This document shows positions 17,538 through 26,257 of a stretch of DNA of 64,000 nt, in pieces. The number at the start of each line of letters is the position of its first letter. Within the stretch, counting starts at the first letter, position 1. This DNA is from Candidatus Roizmanbacteria bacterium UBA1450. Lineage in GTDB: Bacteria > Patescibacteriota > Microgenomatia > UBA1406 > GWC2-37-13. The position numbers were made by a program, and so were the translations under genes. The notes under the pieces are model-generated. The model was not told the DNA's origin. It saw only the letters and a list, made by a program, of their open reading frames with translations, and made no database searches. The stretch covers positions 148,042-212,041 of the forward strand of contig DCTC01000001.1 in the NCBI GenBank assembly GCA_002329205.1, read 5' to 3'.

Positions 17538-18815
17538 ATGAAAAAAACGTTTCAAAAATTACGATCGAATGCATTTATTCAGGGAGGATTTCTCTTTACC
17601 GCATCGAACTTTCTGGTCGGTCTCATAAATTACTTTTTCAATTTCCTTGCCGGTCGGGCATTGGGGCCGGAAGGATACGGAGAAATAGCAGCTCTTTTTT
17701 CCTATGTGGTCATTTTTTCCATACCGATCGGTGTGATCGGGATGCTTCTTATTCAGAAAATCGGATCTGCAGAACACGGAGAAGAATATGCACTCGCCGT
17801 TGAGGAGTGGGCAAAAACAAAAATCAGAAGATGGTGGTTTATGTTTGTTGCGATACTTGTTTTGACGCCCTTTATCCCGGGATTGACCAATCTGACACCG
17901 GCTGCCGGATATGCGCTGCCGCTACTGTTTATTCTGTCGCTTCTTGGCGCTTTCTATACAGGAGCATTGCAAGGACTGCATCTTTTTGTTTGGTTTGCTG
18001 CGATAAGCATTCTTACGGCACTTATTAAGCTGACTGGAGCGATAATCGCCATGTATGGGTTGGGAAGATTGGAAATAATTATTCTCCTCATAATACTTTC
18101 CAGTATTTTTTCTTTATTCGTAAGTCAATTTGTATTCCAAAGAAGATTACATAAAAAAGCGAAAGCACCGCAAAAGCTCGTCAAACGGATCAGGGATGTA
18201 TTCAAAGACAAACAAGTTTGGTATACCGTCAGCGCGACTGGCGTTCTTACTCTTTTGAATAATATTGATATTATCTTTGTGAAAAAAATGTTTCCAGCCG
18301 ATGAAGCGGGGATTTTCGGTGCGTGGGCGTTATTTGCCAAGATGATTTTTTATGCGTTGGGACCGCTTCTCACACTCGGCTTCATCTTTTTTTCGAGCAA
18401 AAAATATGAAAAATATCATCAGATCGTATTTATTGTGTCATTTTTGCTTTTTATTGTGGGAGGAGTAACTGCCAATTTAGGTTACGGCTTGTTCGGACGT
18501 CTTATGATTGAATCTTTATTCGGAAAACAATTTTTGAGCCTGCTGCCGTATGTCGAATGGGCAAGCCTTTTTGGGGTGGGATACGTGATGATGACGTTTA
18601 TGATGAATTATTTTTTGGCACGGAAAAGCTCAGTGTCACTAGTTCCGGCGGTGTTATTTCCGCTGTATATCGTATCACTCTTTGTTTTTGCAGATCAGCT
18701 GGTCGATGTGATGTATATAGATACGATGTTCACATTTATCTGTATCACCATCTTTCTTTTGGTATTTTTTAAAAATAGATTCGTATATCTTCTTCAATTG
18801 TTCAGGAACGGGTAA
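17538..18815 (+). CDS. Wzx-like polysaccharide flippase
   Basis: 425 aa, about 12 hydrophobic segments over the whole length, with the family-typical start GGFLFTASNFLVGLINYFF and RALGPEGYGEIAAL after the first helix. Proteins of this MOP superfamily flip lipid-linked oligosaccharides across the cytoplasmic membrane. It follows the methyltransferase at a short distance. This is one of three flippase-like proteins in the window (others at 38255 and 59237). Confidence 0.85.
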   Translation: MKKTFQKLRSNAFIQGGFLFTASNFLVGLINYFFNFLAGRALGPEGYGEIAALFSYVVIFSIPIGVIGMLLIQKIGSAEHGEEYALAVEEWAKTKIRRWWFMFVAILVLTPFIPGLTNLTPAAGYALPLLFILSLLGAFYTGALQGLHLFVWFAAISILTALIKLTGAIIAMYGLGRLEIIILLIILSSIFSLFVSQFVFQRRLHKKAKAPQKLVKRIRDVFKDKQVWYTVSATGVLTLLNNIDIIFVKKMFPADEAGIFGAWALFAKMIFYALGPLLTLGFIFFSSKKYEKYHQIVFIVSFLLFIVGGVTANLGYGLFGRLMIESLFGKQFLSLLPYVEWASLFGVGYVMMTFMMNYFLARKSSVSLVPAVLFPLYIVSLFVFADQLVDVMYIDTMFTFICITIFLLVFFKNRFVYLLQLFRNG

Positions 18816-18995
18816 CGAAAAGATGCAAATCTTTCATAGGAGTCAGTAATCAACACCTACATATACTTTTTTTGAAAGGCCTCAATGCGGTGTTACAATG
18901 TGATTTGTTACTAACATTATATAAATACATAACTATTGTGTAACTCCTTTGCTTTCTCTCTTGCTTTCCTCTGCAAACTTATTTACTCTGAAGAA

Positions 18996-21080
18996 ATGAG
19001 AAAATTTGTTATACCATTACACATATTTATATTAACCCTTTTATTATTTCCCATCCGCTCGGTCAATGCCGTGGAAGTGAAGATGTATCAAATCACCGAA
19101 GCTCAGGAATTTATCGGCAATCCGTATCTGCCGACAATTCTTTGGCACAAGACTATCCCTGTCCCGTGGAAATCGGGTAAAGTTATTATTTCAGGCAATC
19201 CCGATGGGACAGGGAACATGGATGTAGGTGTGCAATTTGAAGTGTACGGAAGTGATACTTCCAAGAGGTTTATTTACAATGCAGGTTGTGAAGAGAAACC
19301 CATGCCGCCTCTTGATATAACCCATATCATGGGGCCGAAGTATCCTCATCTGGGAGATGGTGATTCTCAGATATTTATCCGGTACAACAGACTGATGTGC
19401 AACAACTGGATCAAAGAAGACAATGTCACCAAAGCATATATTGATATCAGCCCTGCGTATATCGTCCATTTTGATGATAATTCTGAAAGAGTAACACCGT
19501 TTCTCAGTCTGCCCTGGAATTACCAAAGTAAGGGAAAAACTTTTAATGACGCAGCACTACGTATGTATTCCTGGTTCGACCACAAGTACCCGTTGATAAG
19601 CACGACATTTTCTGAGCGTTCGGATGCTGATCTTGTTACTACATTTGCGGGTTTAACGGCCAATGTCCCGTACTCAGGCCATGACGGGTATGACTGGGCA
19701 CGAATGGCAGGGATCGTAATGAACGAACCCGTTCTTGCTGCGGCAGACGGTGTTGCAACCTACAAGTATTGGGGTGACTGCGGAAATATGATCATGATTG
19801 ACCACGGGAACAGTTTTCAGACACGATACTGTCATCTAAGTGAAGATGGATTGATTACAAAAGGTACTGCGGTACAAATTTCCCGCGGTCAGGAGATCGG
19901 CAAAGTGGGAATGTCAGGCAGAACGACCGGACCGCATATTCATTTTATGATTGTCGAAGACAAAAATAATGACGGAAATTTTGATGACAATATTCCGGAC
20001 GGCATTCTGGATCCATTCGGGTGGCAGGGGAGTGAGCAGGACCCGTGGGAGGCGTATACATTCGTACAGAACGCCGTAGAGAAGTCCGGCAATAAAAGTC
20101 ATTATCTCTGGAATAGTAAGCTTGCAGGTGGAACGTATACTCTGACGCCTGACGGCAAAAAATTTTCTGTGGGAGATGTGAATGTCGAGTTCCCGATGCA
20201 GATCGTGAGTCATGATGTGATTGTGAACTTCCAGGAACTGCCTCCTGTTCAAAATCCAACCATAGATGATATTATTGAAGGAACAATTCACAGTGTATCG
20301 AACCGAGTGAGAATCATGGTTCATGACGGTTTCGGACTGGTACTCGATGAATTTCAGAAATATCTGACGGTGACAATTCCGTTTGATGAAACAGAAGTTG
20401 AACGATATGACCCGGATACACTTTCAATTTACTCCAGTGCGGACGGTATTACCTGGAAAAGAGAGAACTCATTTATTGACATCTCAAGTAATACGGTGAA
20501 AACGGAAGTCAATCATCTGACTGAGTTTGCATTGATGGGAGAGAAGCTGGATGCGATACCGCCTGAATCGAATATTACAGTCGAAGGAACACAAATAGAT
20601 GATTATTACCTTCCGGGAGTGATGATATCCATAAGTGTCGTGGATGATCAAACTGAATCTCTGGGTGTAGAGAATACCTTTTACCGTATCAATGGTGAAG
20701 AAATGCAGATATATACTGAAGCATTAGCATTGACGGAAAAAGGAACATACCAAATTGAATATTACTCAGTAGACGGCGACGGGAATGAAGAAGAGTTGAA
20801 GAGCATAGATATAATCGTCAATAATCCACCTCCCCAGCCTTCGCCTACGGCTTCGGCAGGCGAAGCAACTCCTACTTCGGGCGCCATAGCTTCAGCGACG
20901 GCGACCCCTGCACCAATAGAAAAACCTAAACATGATAAGAAAGAAAAGAAAAAGAAGAAAAAGAAAATAATTAAAAACATCGCAACTCTAAGACGTCATT
21001 TTCAAAAACTATTGAGTAAAGATTATGTGCGGCATTATCTCATTGTCATGCTGAACTTGATTCAGCTTCCAGAGAAATAA
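18996..21080 (+). CDS. Secreted M23-family metallopeptidase with repeat-derived tail
   Basis: 694 aa. Residues 1-25 form a signal peptide ending SVNA. The M23 (LytM) core holds the zinc ligands in GHDGYDWA and GPHIHFMI, together with AADGVATY and SMRIGKVGMSG-like GQEIGKVGMSG, so an endopeptidase acting on cell-wall peptides is expected. A long beta-rich region follows, then a Pro/Ser/Thr linker (SPTASAGEA) and a lysine-rich stretch. The final residues VMLNLIQLPEK are the translation of a palindromic repeat half (21044-21074), so the natural C-terminus may have been replaced. The ATG at 18996 was chosen for the signal peptide; the open frame extends 20 codons further up. Confidence 0.85.
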   Translation: MRKFVIPLHIFILTLLLFPIRSVNAVEVKMYQITEAQEFIGNPYLPTILWHKTIPVPWKSGKVIISGNPDGTGNMDVGVQFEVYGSDTSKRFIYNAGCEEKPMPPLDITHIMGPKYPHLGDGDSQIFIRYNRLMCNNWIKEDNVTKAYIDISPAYIVHFDDNSERVTPFLSLPWNYQSKGKTFNDAALRMYSWFDHKYPLISTTFSERSDADLVTTFAGLTANVPYSGHDGYDWARMAGIVMNEPVLAAADGVATYKYWGDCGNMIMIDHGNSFQTRYCHLSEDGLITKGTAVQISRGQEIGKVGMSGRTTGPHIHFMIVEDKNNDGNFDDNIPDGILDPFGWQGSEQDPWEAYTFVQNAVEKSGNKSHYLWNSKLAGGTYTLTPDGKKFSVGDVNVEFPMQIVSHDVIVNFQELPPVQNPTIDDIIEGTIHSVSNRVRIMVHDGFGLVLDEFQKYLTVTIPFDETEVERYDPDTLSIYSSADGITWKRENSFIDISSNTVKTEVNHLTEFALMGEKLDAIPPESNITVEGTQIDDYYLPGVMISISVVDDQTESLGVENTFYRINGEEMQIYTEALALTEKGTYQIEYYSVDGDGNEEELKSIDIIVNNPPPQPSPTASAGEATPTSGAIASATATPAPIEKPKHDKKEKKKKKKKIIKNIATLRRHFQKLLSKDYVRHYLIVMLNLIQLPEK
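20840..20865. repeat. Palindrome inside coding sequence (SPTASAGEA)
   Basis: TTCGCC and GGCGAA form the arms around a 14-nt loop that itself contains TAC-GGC. It encodes the SPTASAGEA part of the linker in the M23 protein. Possibly a small inserted palindrome, as the surrounding linker tolerates insertions. Confidence 0.45.
21044..21074 (+). repeat. Half-copy of a palindromic repeat at the 3' end of the M23 gene
   Basis: TGTCATGCTGAAC continues into TTGATTCAGC and TTCCAGA. GCTGAA/TTCAGC form a hairpin. The order TGTCAT, hairpin, TCCAGA is the same as the left part of the repeats at 42758 and 43244, with different stem bases. No right-hand end is visible. It supplies the last codons and stop region of the M23 gene. 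Confidence 0.55.
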
Positions 21081-21131
21081 TACTGGAAAATTCATGTAAA
21101 TTTCTGTAATCTATACATATAACTACATAAC

Positions 21132-21644
21132 ATGAAAAAACAACCGAATAAAATAATAGGTCTCAGTATTTTCACCATAATTCTCATAGCGTTTATCATA
21201 ATCTGGTTTGTCACATCTCCCAAAACATACATGCAGCCACAAGAAAAAGAAACGATAGGAAGAGAATCCTTTACATCTGACAATTTAGATATTTCCTTCG
21301 AAGCACAGACACCGGTACTCATGAAGGATCTTTTGACAAACGTGATCTTGGAGTATGACGGGAGAGAAATCATCATCAGCCGATCCGCTTCGGACTACCA
21401 AACACTTGATGAGTATCTCACACGGCTCATTGAGCTAAATAACATGAACGTCAAAAGAAGAGAGGATATCACAATAGACGGATCTCCAGGAGTGATCCTG
21501 TTTACTGATTCACAGGGAGTAGACCATCCGACATATTTTGTCGTAAAAAATGAATGGGTGTACTCAATGTATACGATACATCCGGAACTTTTTGATGATC
21601 TGGATAACGTAGCCAAAACGTTCAAATACCACAGTGCCAAGTAG
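21132..21644 (+). CDS. Single-pass membrane protein of unknown function
   Basis: 170 aa. A basic start (MKKQPNK) precedes one hydrophobic helix at about residues 9-27, then a soluble, probably extracytoplasmic domain of about 140 residues with alternating hydrophobic strands (IILEYDGREIIISRS-like pattern, YFVVKNEWVYSMYTI). I do not recognise the family; the last part resembles domains that report fitted membrane-associated errors (PsbP/DUF-type) only loosely. It lies downstream of the M23 gene and ends 4 bp from the convergent coiled-coil gene. Confidence 0.7.
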   Translation: MKKQPNKIIGLSIFTIILIAFIIIWFVTSPKTYMQPQEKETIGRESFTSDNLDISFEAQTPVLMKDLLTNVILEYDGREIIISRSASDYQTLDEYLTRLIELNNMNVKRREDITIDGSPGVILFTDSQGVDHPTYFVVKNEWVYSMYTIHPELFDDLDNVAKTFKYHSAK

Positions 21645-21648
21645 TTTA

Positions 21649-21876
21649 CTAAACCTGAGGGAGATCGAGATGTTTTTCAATACGGGTTGTCCTTTGCTTC
21701 AATTGAGTCACTTCACCGTCAAACAAATGAATTGCTGCATCCAGTTTTTTTTCTATCCGATTGACTTTCCTCGTGAGAGGTGCAAGTTTCTGATCGAGTT
21801 TCTGATCTAATTTTTCTTCTAGCTTTTTATCAATAAGTTCTCCGAGTTTTGTGAGATCCTGGGTTGTAAGCGACAT
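21649..21876 (-). CDS. Small coiled-coil protein
   Basis: 75 aa, almost all predicted helix with heptad-like spacing: LIDKKLEEKLDQKLDQKLAPLTRKVNRIEKKLD. No cysteines or catalytic motif. Function unknown; such proteins usually self-associate. The ATG lies 6 nt after TAGATT (21883-21888), the same spacing seen at other genes, which supports it being expressed. Confidence 0.7.
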   Translation of the reverse strand: MSLTTQDLTKLGELIDKKLEEKLDQKLDQKLAPLTRKVNRIEKKLDAAIHLFDGEVTQLKQRTTRIEKHLDLPQV

Positions 21877-22007
21877 AGCTATAATCTAGCATTTTGAGTA
21901 TAAAATAACAATAAGAAATGACAAAAAATGAGATGTAGTTACATATGAGTTATTCACACATACGCTTTAGGTTTCCCGTTACACGCTGCACGCTTTACGC
22001 TTTGCGT

Positions 22008-22013
22008 TATAAT
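22008..22013 (+). promoter_or_regulatory. -10 box of the GT2 gene at 22020
   Basis: TATAAT with a 6-nt gap to the ATG at 22020; it decides the start over an open frame reaching 21945. Confidence 0.6.
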
Positions 22014-22019
22014 ATTCTT

Positions 22020-22808
22020 ATGGCAGACGATACGACGCACTTCCTCTCACTCATCATCCCGGCATACAGACAGGAAAAAACCATTGTAGAAAATGTTTTT
22101 CACGTGAAACGGGTTCTGGATACGATCCGCTATGATTATGAAATTTTAGTCGTCGTGGACGGGATCGTCGATAAGACACTCGAGAAACTGAAGAAAAAAA
22201 AGATTCCAAAGGTAAAGATTCTGGCTTACAAGGAAAATAGGGGAAAGAGCTATGCCATACGCCTCGGTATGCATGAAGCACAGGGAGATTATGTGATGTT
22301 TCTGGACTCGGGACGCGAGATCGACCCCAACGGTATCTCGATGCTACTTGAGCATATGGAATGGTATGAAGCGGATATTATCGTCGGCTCCAAACGCCAT
22401 CCGGCGTCACGGGTGAATTATTCACTCCAGAGGAAAATCCTGAGCTTCGGTTATTATGCTTTTGTGAAAACACTCTTTGGGGTAAATGTCAAAGATACCC
22501 AGGCCGGCATCAAAATATTCCGGAAAGAAGTACTGAAAAAAATCCTGCCACGACTGGTCGAAAAGAAATTTGCAGGTGATCTCGAGATGCTCGTCGTAGC
22601 AAGGCAACTGGGATTCAAAAGAATTTATGAAGCGCCGATAAAGTTGGATTATACCTTGAGTGAAGTAACATCCGCCGCTACATTGGCAGCAATTCGTGGG
22701 ATTTTTCAGGATACACTTGCCATTTTTTACCGTAGATATATTAAGAGACACTACGACAAACCCCGTACACTCTTCAAGCCTCCGGAAAAGATTATTAGAG
22801 TAAAATAA
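22020..22808 (+). CDS. GT2 glycosyltransferase (dolichyl-phosphate-sugar synthase type)
   Basis: 262 aa. LSLIIPAYRQEKTIVENV opens the GT-A fold, VVDGIVDKT is the nucleotide-binding loop and FLDSGREI occupies the DxD position with Gly-Arg changes. VKDTQAGIKIFRKEVL is typical of polyprenyl-phosphate glucose/mannose synthases (DPM1/GtrB type), so it may charge a lipid carrier that feeds the GT-C enzymes in this window. No long membrane tail follows. It is 3 nt upstream of the next GT2 gene. Confidence 0.85.
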   Translation: MADDTTHFLSLIIPAYRQEKTIVENVFHVKRVLDTIRYDYEILVVVDGIVDKTLEKLKKKKIPKVKILAYKENRGKSYAIRLGMHEAQGDYVMFLDSGREIDPNGISMLLEHMEWYEADIIVGSKRHPASRVNYSLQRKILSFGYYAFVKTLFGVNVKDTQAGIKIFRKEVLKKILPRLVEKKFAGDLEMLVVARQLGFKRIYEAPIKLDYTLSEVTSAATLAAIRGIFQDTLAIFYRRYIKRHYDKPRTLFKPPEKIIRVK

Positions 22809-22811
22809 GGT

Positions 22812-23624
22812 ATGAAAAATCCATTGGTTTCCGTCCTCATGCCTGCCTACAATGCAGAAAAATATATAGGAGAAGCTATAGAAAGTATCCTCAGTCAAAC
22901 ATACAAAAATTTCGAACTCATCATAATTGATGATTGTTCTACTGATGATACGTGGAAAGTCATACAGGAGTATCAAAAGAAGGATAAACGAATATCAGCT
23001 TTTCAAAATAAAAGAAATCTTTATATTGCAGAAAACAGAAATAAGTTGTTGAAGTATGCCAACGGGAGGTACGTTGCGTGGCAGGACGCAGATGATATCT
23101 CTCTACCTGACAGAATTGAAAAACAAGTTGCTTTTTTAGAAAAAAACCCACAGGTAGGAGTTGTAGGAGGTTACTTGCTTTTTTATCAAGATGGAAAAAT
23201 AGTCAGTACACGAAAATATGACACAACAGATAAACTCCTCCGTAAAAAAATATTCAGATACTCGCCGGTTGCACAACCTGCCGCAATGATCAGGAAAGAA
23301 TGCTTTGATAAAGTAGGGGATTATAATCCCAAATACCCACCGGCCGAAGATATTGATATGTCTTTCCGAATTGGTAATCATTATAAATTTGCCAATTTAT
23401 CAGAACCGGTGATTAAATATCGGCAGTATGATAATTCTGCGACATTTAAGCGATTAAAAAAAATTGAGCTATCAACTATCGAGGTTCGACTAATTAATGC
23501 AGGCAATCCCCACTATCATTTTGGAATATTTGATATGATGTATAACCTGATGCAATATATTTCAATTTATATTATTCCTCCAAAGCTTAAAATAAAGTTA
23601 TTTAATGCAATTAGAAATACATAA
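22812..23624 (+). CDS. GT2 glycosyltransferase
   Basis: 270 aa. VSVLMPAYNAEKYIGEAI, IDDCSTDDT and WQDADDIS (DxD) are clear family 2 motifs, and PPAEDIDMSFRIG matches the catalytic ED region. From here to about 26 kb the DNA is visibly more A+T rich than the flanks, which suggests a separately acquired cassette with fcl and the fucosyltransferase. It starts 3 nt after the previous stop and ends 4 nt before the fcl start. Confidence 0.87.
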   Translation: MKNPLVSVLMPAYNAEKYIGEAIESILSQTYKNFELIIIDDCSTDDTWKVIQEYQKKDKRISAFQNKRNLYIAENRNKLLKYANGRYVAWQDADDISLPDRIEKQVAFLEKNPQVGVVGGYLLFYQDGKIVSTRKYDTTDKLLRKKIFRYSPVAQPAAMIRKECFDKVGDYNPKYPPAEDIDMSFRIGNHYKFANLSEPVIKYRQYDNSATFKRLKKIELSTIEVRLINAGNPHYHFGIFDMMYNLMQYISIYIIPPKLKIKLFNAIRNT

Positions 23625-23628
23625 ACTT

Positions 23629-24564
23629 ATGAAAAAAAACGCCAAAATATTCGTAGCAGGCGGACAAAGTGGATTGGTGGGAACTGCAATAGTACGAAAT
23701 CTAAAGAATAGAGGTTTTACTAACATTATTACAAAAAAACGGAAGGAATTGGATCTTCTTAATCCCGTACAGGTTGAAAAATTTTTCAAAGAAGAAAAAC
23801 CTGATTACGTCTTCGTAGCTGCCGCAAAAGTCGGCGGAATTCTCGCAAACAAGACACAAAAAGCAGATTTCATTTATGACAATCTTCAGATACAGAATAA
23901 CGTCATCCACAACGCATGGAAGTATAAAGTAGAAAAACTTATATTTTTAGGAAGCTCATGCATTTATCCCCGAATGGCGCCACAACCCATTAAGGAGGAA
24001 TATTTTATGACCGGACCGCTTGAGGAGACAAATGATGCATACGCTGTCGCAAAAATTGCCGGGATCAAGATGTGCCAGAGCTATAACGAACAGTATGGAA
24101 CTAATTTTATTTCCGTCATGCCCACAAATCTCTACGGGCCAAACGACAATTTTGACCTGAAACATTCACATGTGCTTCCTGCCCTTATTAGAAGATTCCA
24201 TGAGGCAAAAATAAACGGAAAGAAATCGGTGACTTTATGGGGAACAGGTTCTGCTTACCGAGAGTTTATGTACGTTGAGGATATGGCCGATGCATGTGTT
24301 TTCCTGATGGAAAAATATAGTGGTTCAGAGATAATCAATATCGGAACAGGAAAAGATCTCACGATTAAAGAGCTTGCTGAAATGATAAAAGATATAGTGG
24401 GGTACAAAGGAGAAATCAAATGGGACAGCAGTAAGCCCGACGGTACTCCCAAAAAACAACTGGATGTATCAAAATTATTTGAAATGGGATGGAAACCGAA
24501 GATAAGTTTAAAACAAGGTATAAAAAAAACATATAAGTGGTATTTGTCACAGCTGACTCATTAA
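23629..24564 (+). CDS. fcl: GDP-L-fucose synthase
   Basis: Epimerises and reduces GDP-4-keto-6-deoxy-D-mannose to GDP-L-fucose with NADPH. The 311-aa SDR-fold protein shows AGGQSGLVGTAI (nucleotide-binding glycines), LGSSCIYP (catalytic Ser region), YAVAKIAGIKMC (YxxxK), and PTNLYGPNDNFD, all typical of Fcl/WcaG. The substrate would come from the gmd product encoded at 43749, and the product would be used by the GT11 fucosyltransferase 29 nt downstream. ATG at 23629 is used; the frame is open 8 codons further up. Confidence 0.93.
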   Translation: MKKNAKIFVAGGQSGLVGTAIVRNLKNRGFTNIITKKRKELDLLNPVQVEKFFKEEKPDYVFVAAAKVGGILANKTQKADFIYDNLQIQNNVIHNAWKYKVEKLIFLGSSCIYPRMAPQPIKEEYFMTGPLEETNDAYAVAKIAGIKMCQSYNEQYGTNFISVMPTNLYGPNDNFDLKHSHVLPALIRRFHEAKINGKKSVTLWGTGSAYREFMYVEDMADACVFLMEKYSGSEIINIGTGKDLTIKELAEMIKDIVGYKGEIKWDSSKPDGTPKKQLDVSKLFEMGWKPKISLKQGIKKTYKWYLSQLTH

Positions 24565-24593
24565 GTGCAGAGAATTACTAATTTTGGCAACAA

Positions 24594-25484
24594 ATGATTC
24601 GATTAATTCTAAAAGGTGGTCTTGGCAATCAGATGTTTCAGTATGCATTTGCAAAACGAGTGGCAATTGAAAAAAAAGATGAGCTTGTTTTGGATACTAC
24701 ATTTCTCAACACACGCCTTCCCGTAAAAGATTTTACGCCTCGAGACTATGAGCTTGATTTGTTCTCGGTTCCAGAAAAGACTATAAGCACGTTTTCAAAT
24801 AATTTCTTTAAAGAAAAAGTGGGATATATATATCTTAAATTTAAAAACCTTTACAATACGTCATATTTCAAGGAAGGTGGAAATCCCTATCAGTACGACA
24901 CCACTCTGGAAGAAAAAATTCTTGCTACAAAAAATCCGATTATTGAAGGCTATTTCAATAATTATCGATATTTTGATAAAGAACTGTCAGCTATCTCAAA
25001 AATATTTGACACAGATAAATTATATGATCCAAAGTTTAAAAAAATTGAGAAACAAATTACTTCTTCAAATGCAGTCTCGATCAATATCCGTCGTGGAGAT
25101 TATCTAAATAACAAGCACAAAGATATTTTTGTACATCTTGAGAAAAATTATTATGAAAAAGCGATAGATATGATCAGACAAAAAGTTCAAAATCCTATAT
25201 TTTTTGTGTTCAGTTATGATGATCCTGAATGGATACAAAACGAACTTTCATTTCAAAAAGACGAACTGTATATTGTTGGAAAGGAGTTTGTTGGAGATCG
25301 CTTCAAGACATATCTCCGTCTGATTTCTCTATGTAAACACAACATCATCAGCAATAGTACCTTTGCTTTCTGGGGTGCATATTTAAATAAAAATCGGAGT
25401 AAAATTGTATTATCACCTCAACAATGGATGACTGATTATCAATTCGAAAATCCAACAGATTGGATATCCCTACCAAATGCATGA
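24594..25484 (+). CDS. GT11 fucosyltransferase
   Basis: 296 aa. GGLGNQMFQYAFAKR at residues 8-22 and the donor-binding SINIRRGDYL, with SNSTFAFWGAYL near the C-terminus, are the hallmarks of family 11 alpha-1,2-fucosyltransferases. It would transfer L-fucose from GDP-fucose to a glycan in the cytoplasm. Its stop overlaps the next start (ATGA at 25481-25484). The gene is strongly A+T rich. Confidence 0.92.
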   Translation: MIRLILKGGLGNQMFQYAFAKRVAIEKKDELVLDTTFLNTRLPVKDFTPRDYELDLFSVPEKTISTFSNNFFKEKVGYIYLKFKNLYNTSYFKEGGNPYQYDTTLEEKILATKNPIIEGYFNNYRYFDKELSAISKIFDTDKLYDPKFKKIEKQITSSNAVSINIRRGDYLNNKHKDIFVHLEKNYYEKAIDMIRQKVQNPIFFVFSYDDPEWIQNELSFQKDELYIVGKEFVGDRFKTYLRLISLCKHNIISNSTFAFWGAYLNKNRSKIVLSPQQWMTDYQFENPTDWISLPNA

Positions 25485-26254
25485 GACGATATAAGAGCTC
25501 TTCTAAAAACTTTGCATATCTTGCATACAGACTTGCAAAACCGATCTTTGATCCTATTCACTTTATTCAAGGATGTTACGGCTATTTCTGGTATCTGAGA
25601 GATCTTTTTCATTTCAAAAAAAAATCGCCGAATACTCCAATTAAGTTCGTTGATCTGTTTCCCATTCTAGATGAAAAAGTTTCTTTTACTCCATTTGATG
25701 CCCACTATTTTTTTCAACAAATCTGGGTTTTTCAGCATGTTCTAAAGAATAAACCAAAAGAACATGTGGATATCGCATCAACCTACGAATTAAGCGGATA
25801 TTTATCAACGATTGTCCCGACAACATTCATTGATCTTCGTCCAATTGATAGTCAATTAGAAAATCTCACTATTAAAAGAGGAGATATCCTCAACCTTCCT
25901 TACAAGGGTAATGAAGTAAAATCTCTATCATGTCTCCACGTAGTTGAACATATCGGGCTTGGGAGATATGGAGATCCTATCGACCCGAAGGGCACAGAAA
26001 AAGCATGTAAAGAACTCGCAAGGATTCTTGCAAAAAGTGGGAAACTTTATTTTTCCACACCCATTGGCAAAAACAGAGTTTGCTTTAACGCTCATCATAT
26101 CCATACACCTGATGAAATAGTAAAATTTTTTAAGGACTTGCAGCTCGTTGAGTTTTCCGTAGTTGATGATTACGGTAAATTGATCCGAAAAACTGATTAT
26201 AAAAAATATCGTACGGCAGATTATTCCTGCGGAATGTTTGTCTTCACTAAATAA
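25481..26254 (+). CDS. DUF268-family, methyltransferase-like protein
   Basis: 257 aa. LHVVEHIGLGRYGDPIDPKGT, LARILAKSGKLYFSTPIGK and FNAHHIHTP match the DUF268 family, which looks like a class I methyltransferase fold without a classical glycine motif I (here HVDIASTYELSG). Activity unproven. Start fixed by the ATGA overlap with the fucosyltransferase gene, which also suggests joint action on the fucosylated product. Confidence 0.8.
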   Translation: MRRYKSSSKNFAYLAYRLAKPIFDPIHFIQGCYGYFWYLRDLFHFKKKSPNTPIKFVDLFPILDEKVSFTPFDAHYFFQQIWVFQHVLKNKPKEHVDIASTYELSGYLSTIVPTTFIDLRPIDSQLENLTIKRGDILNLPYKGNEVKSLSCLHVVEHIGLGRYGDPIDPKGTEKACKELARILAKSGKLYFSTPIGKNRVCFNAHHIHTPDEIVKFFKDLQLVEFSVVDDYGKLIRKTDYKKYRTADYSCGMFVFTK

Positions 26255-26257
26255 CGT

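Noticed and set aside
19914..20324. Minus-strand open frame of 136 codons
   Set aside because: Opposite strand of the M23 gene; no family resemblance or upstream signal.
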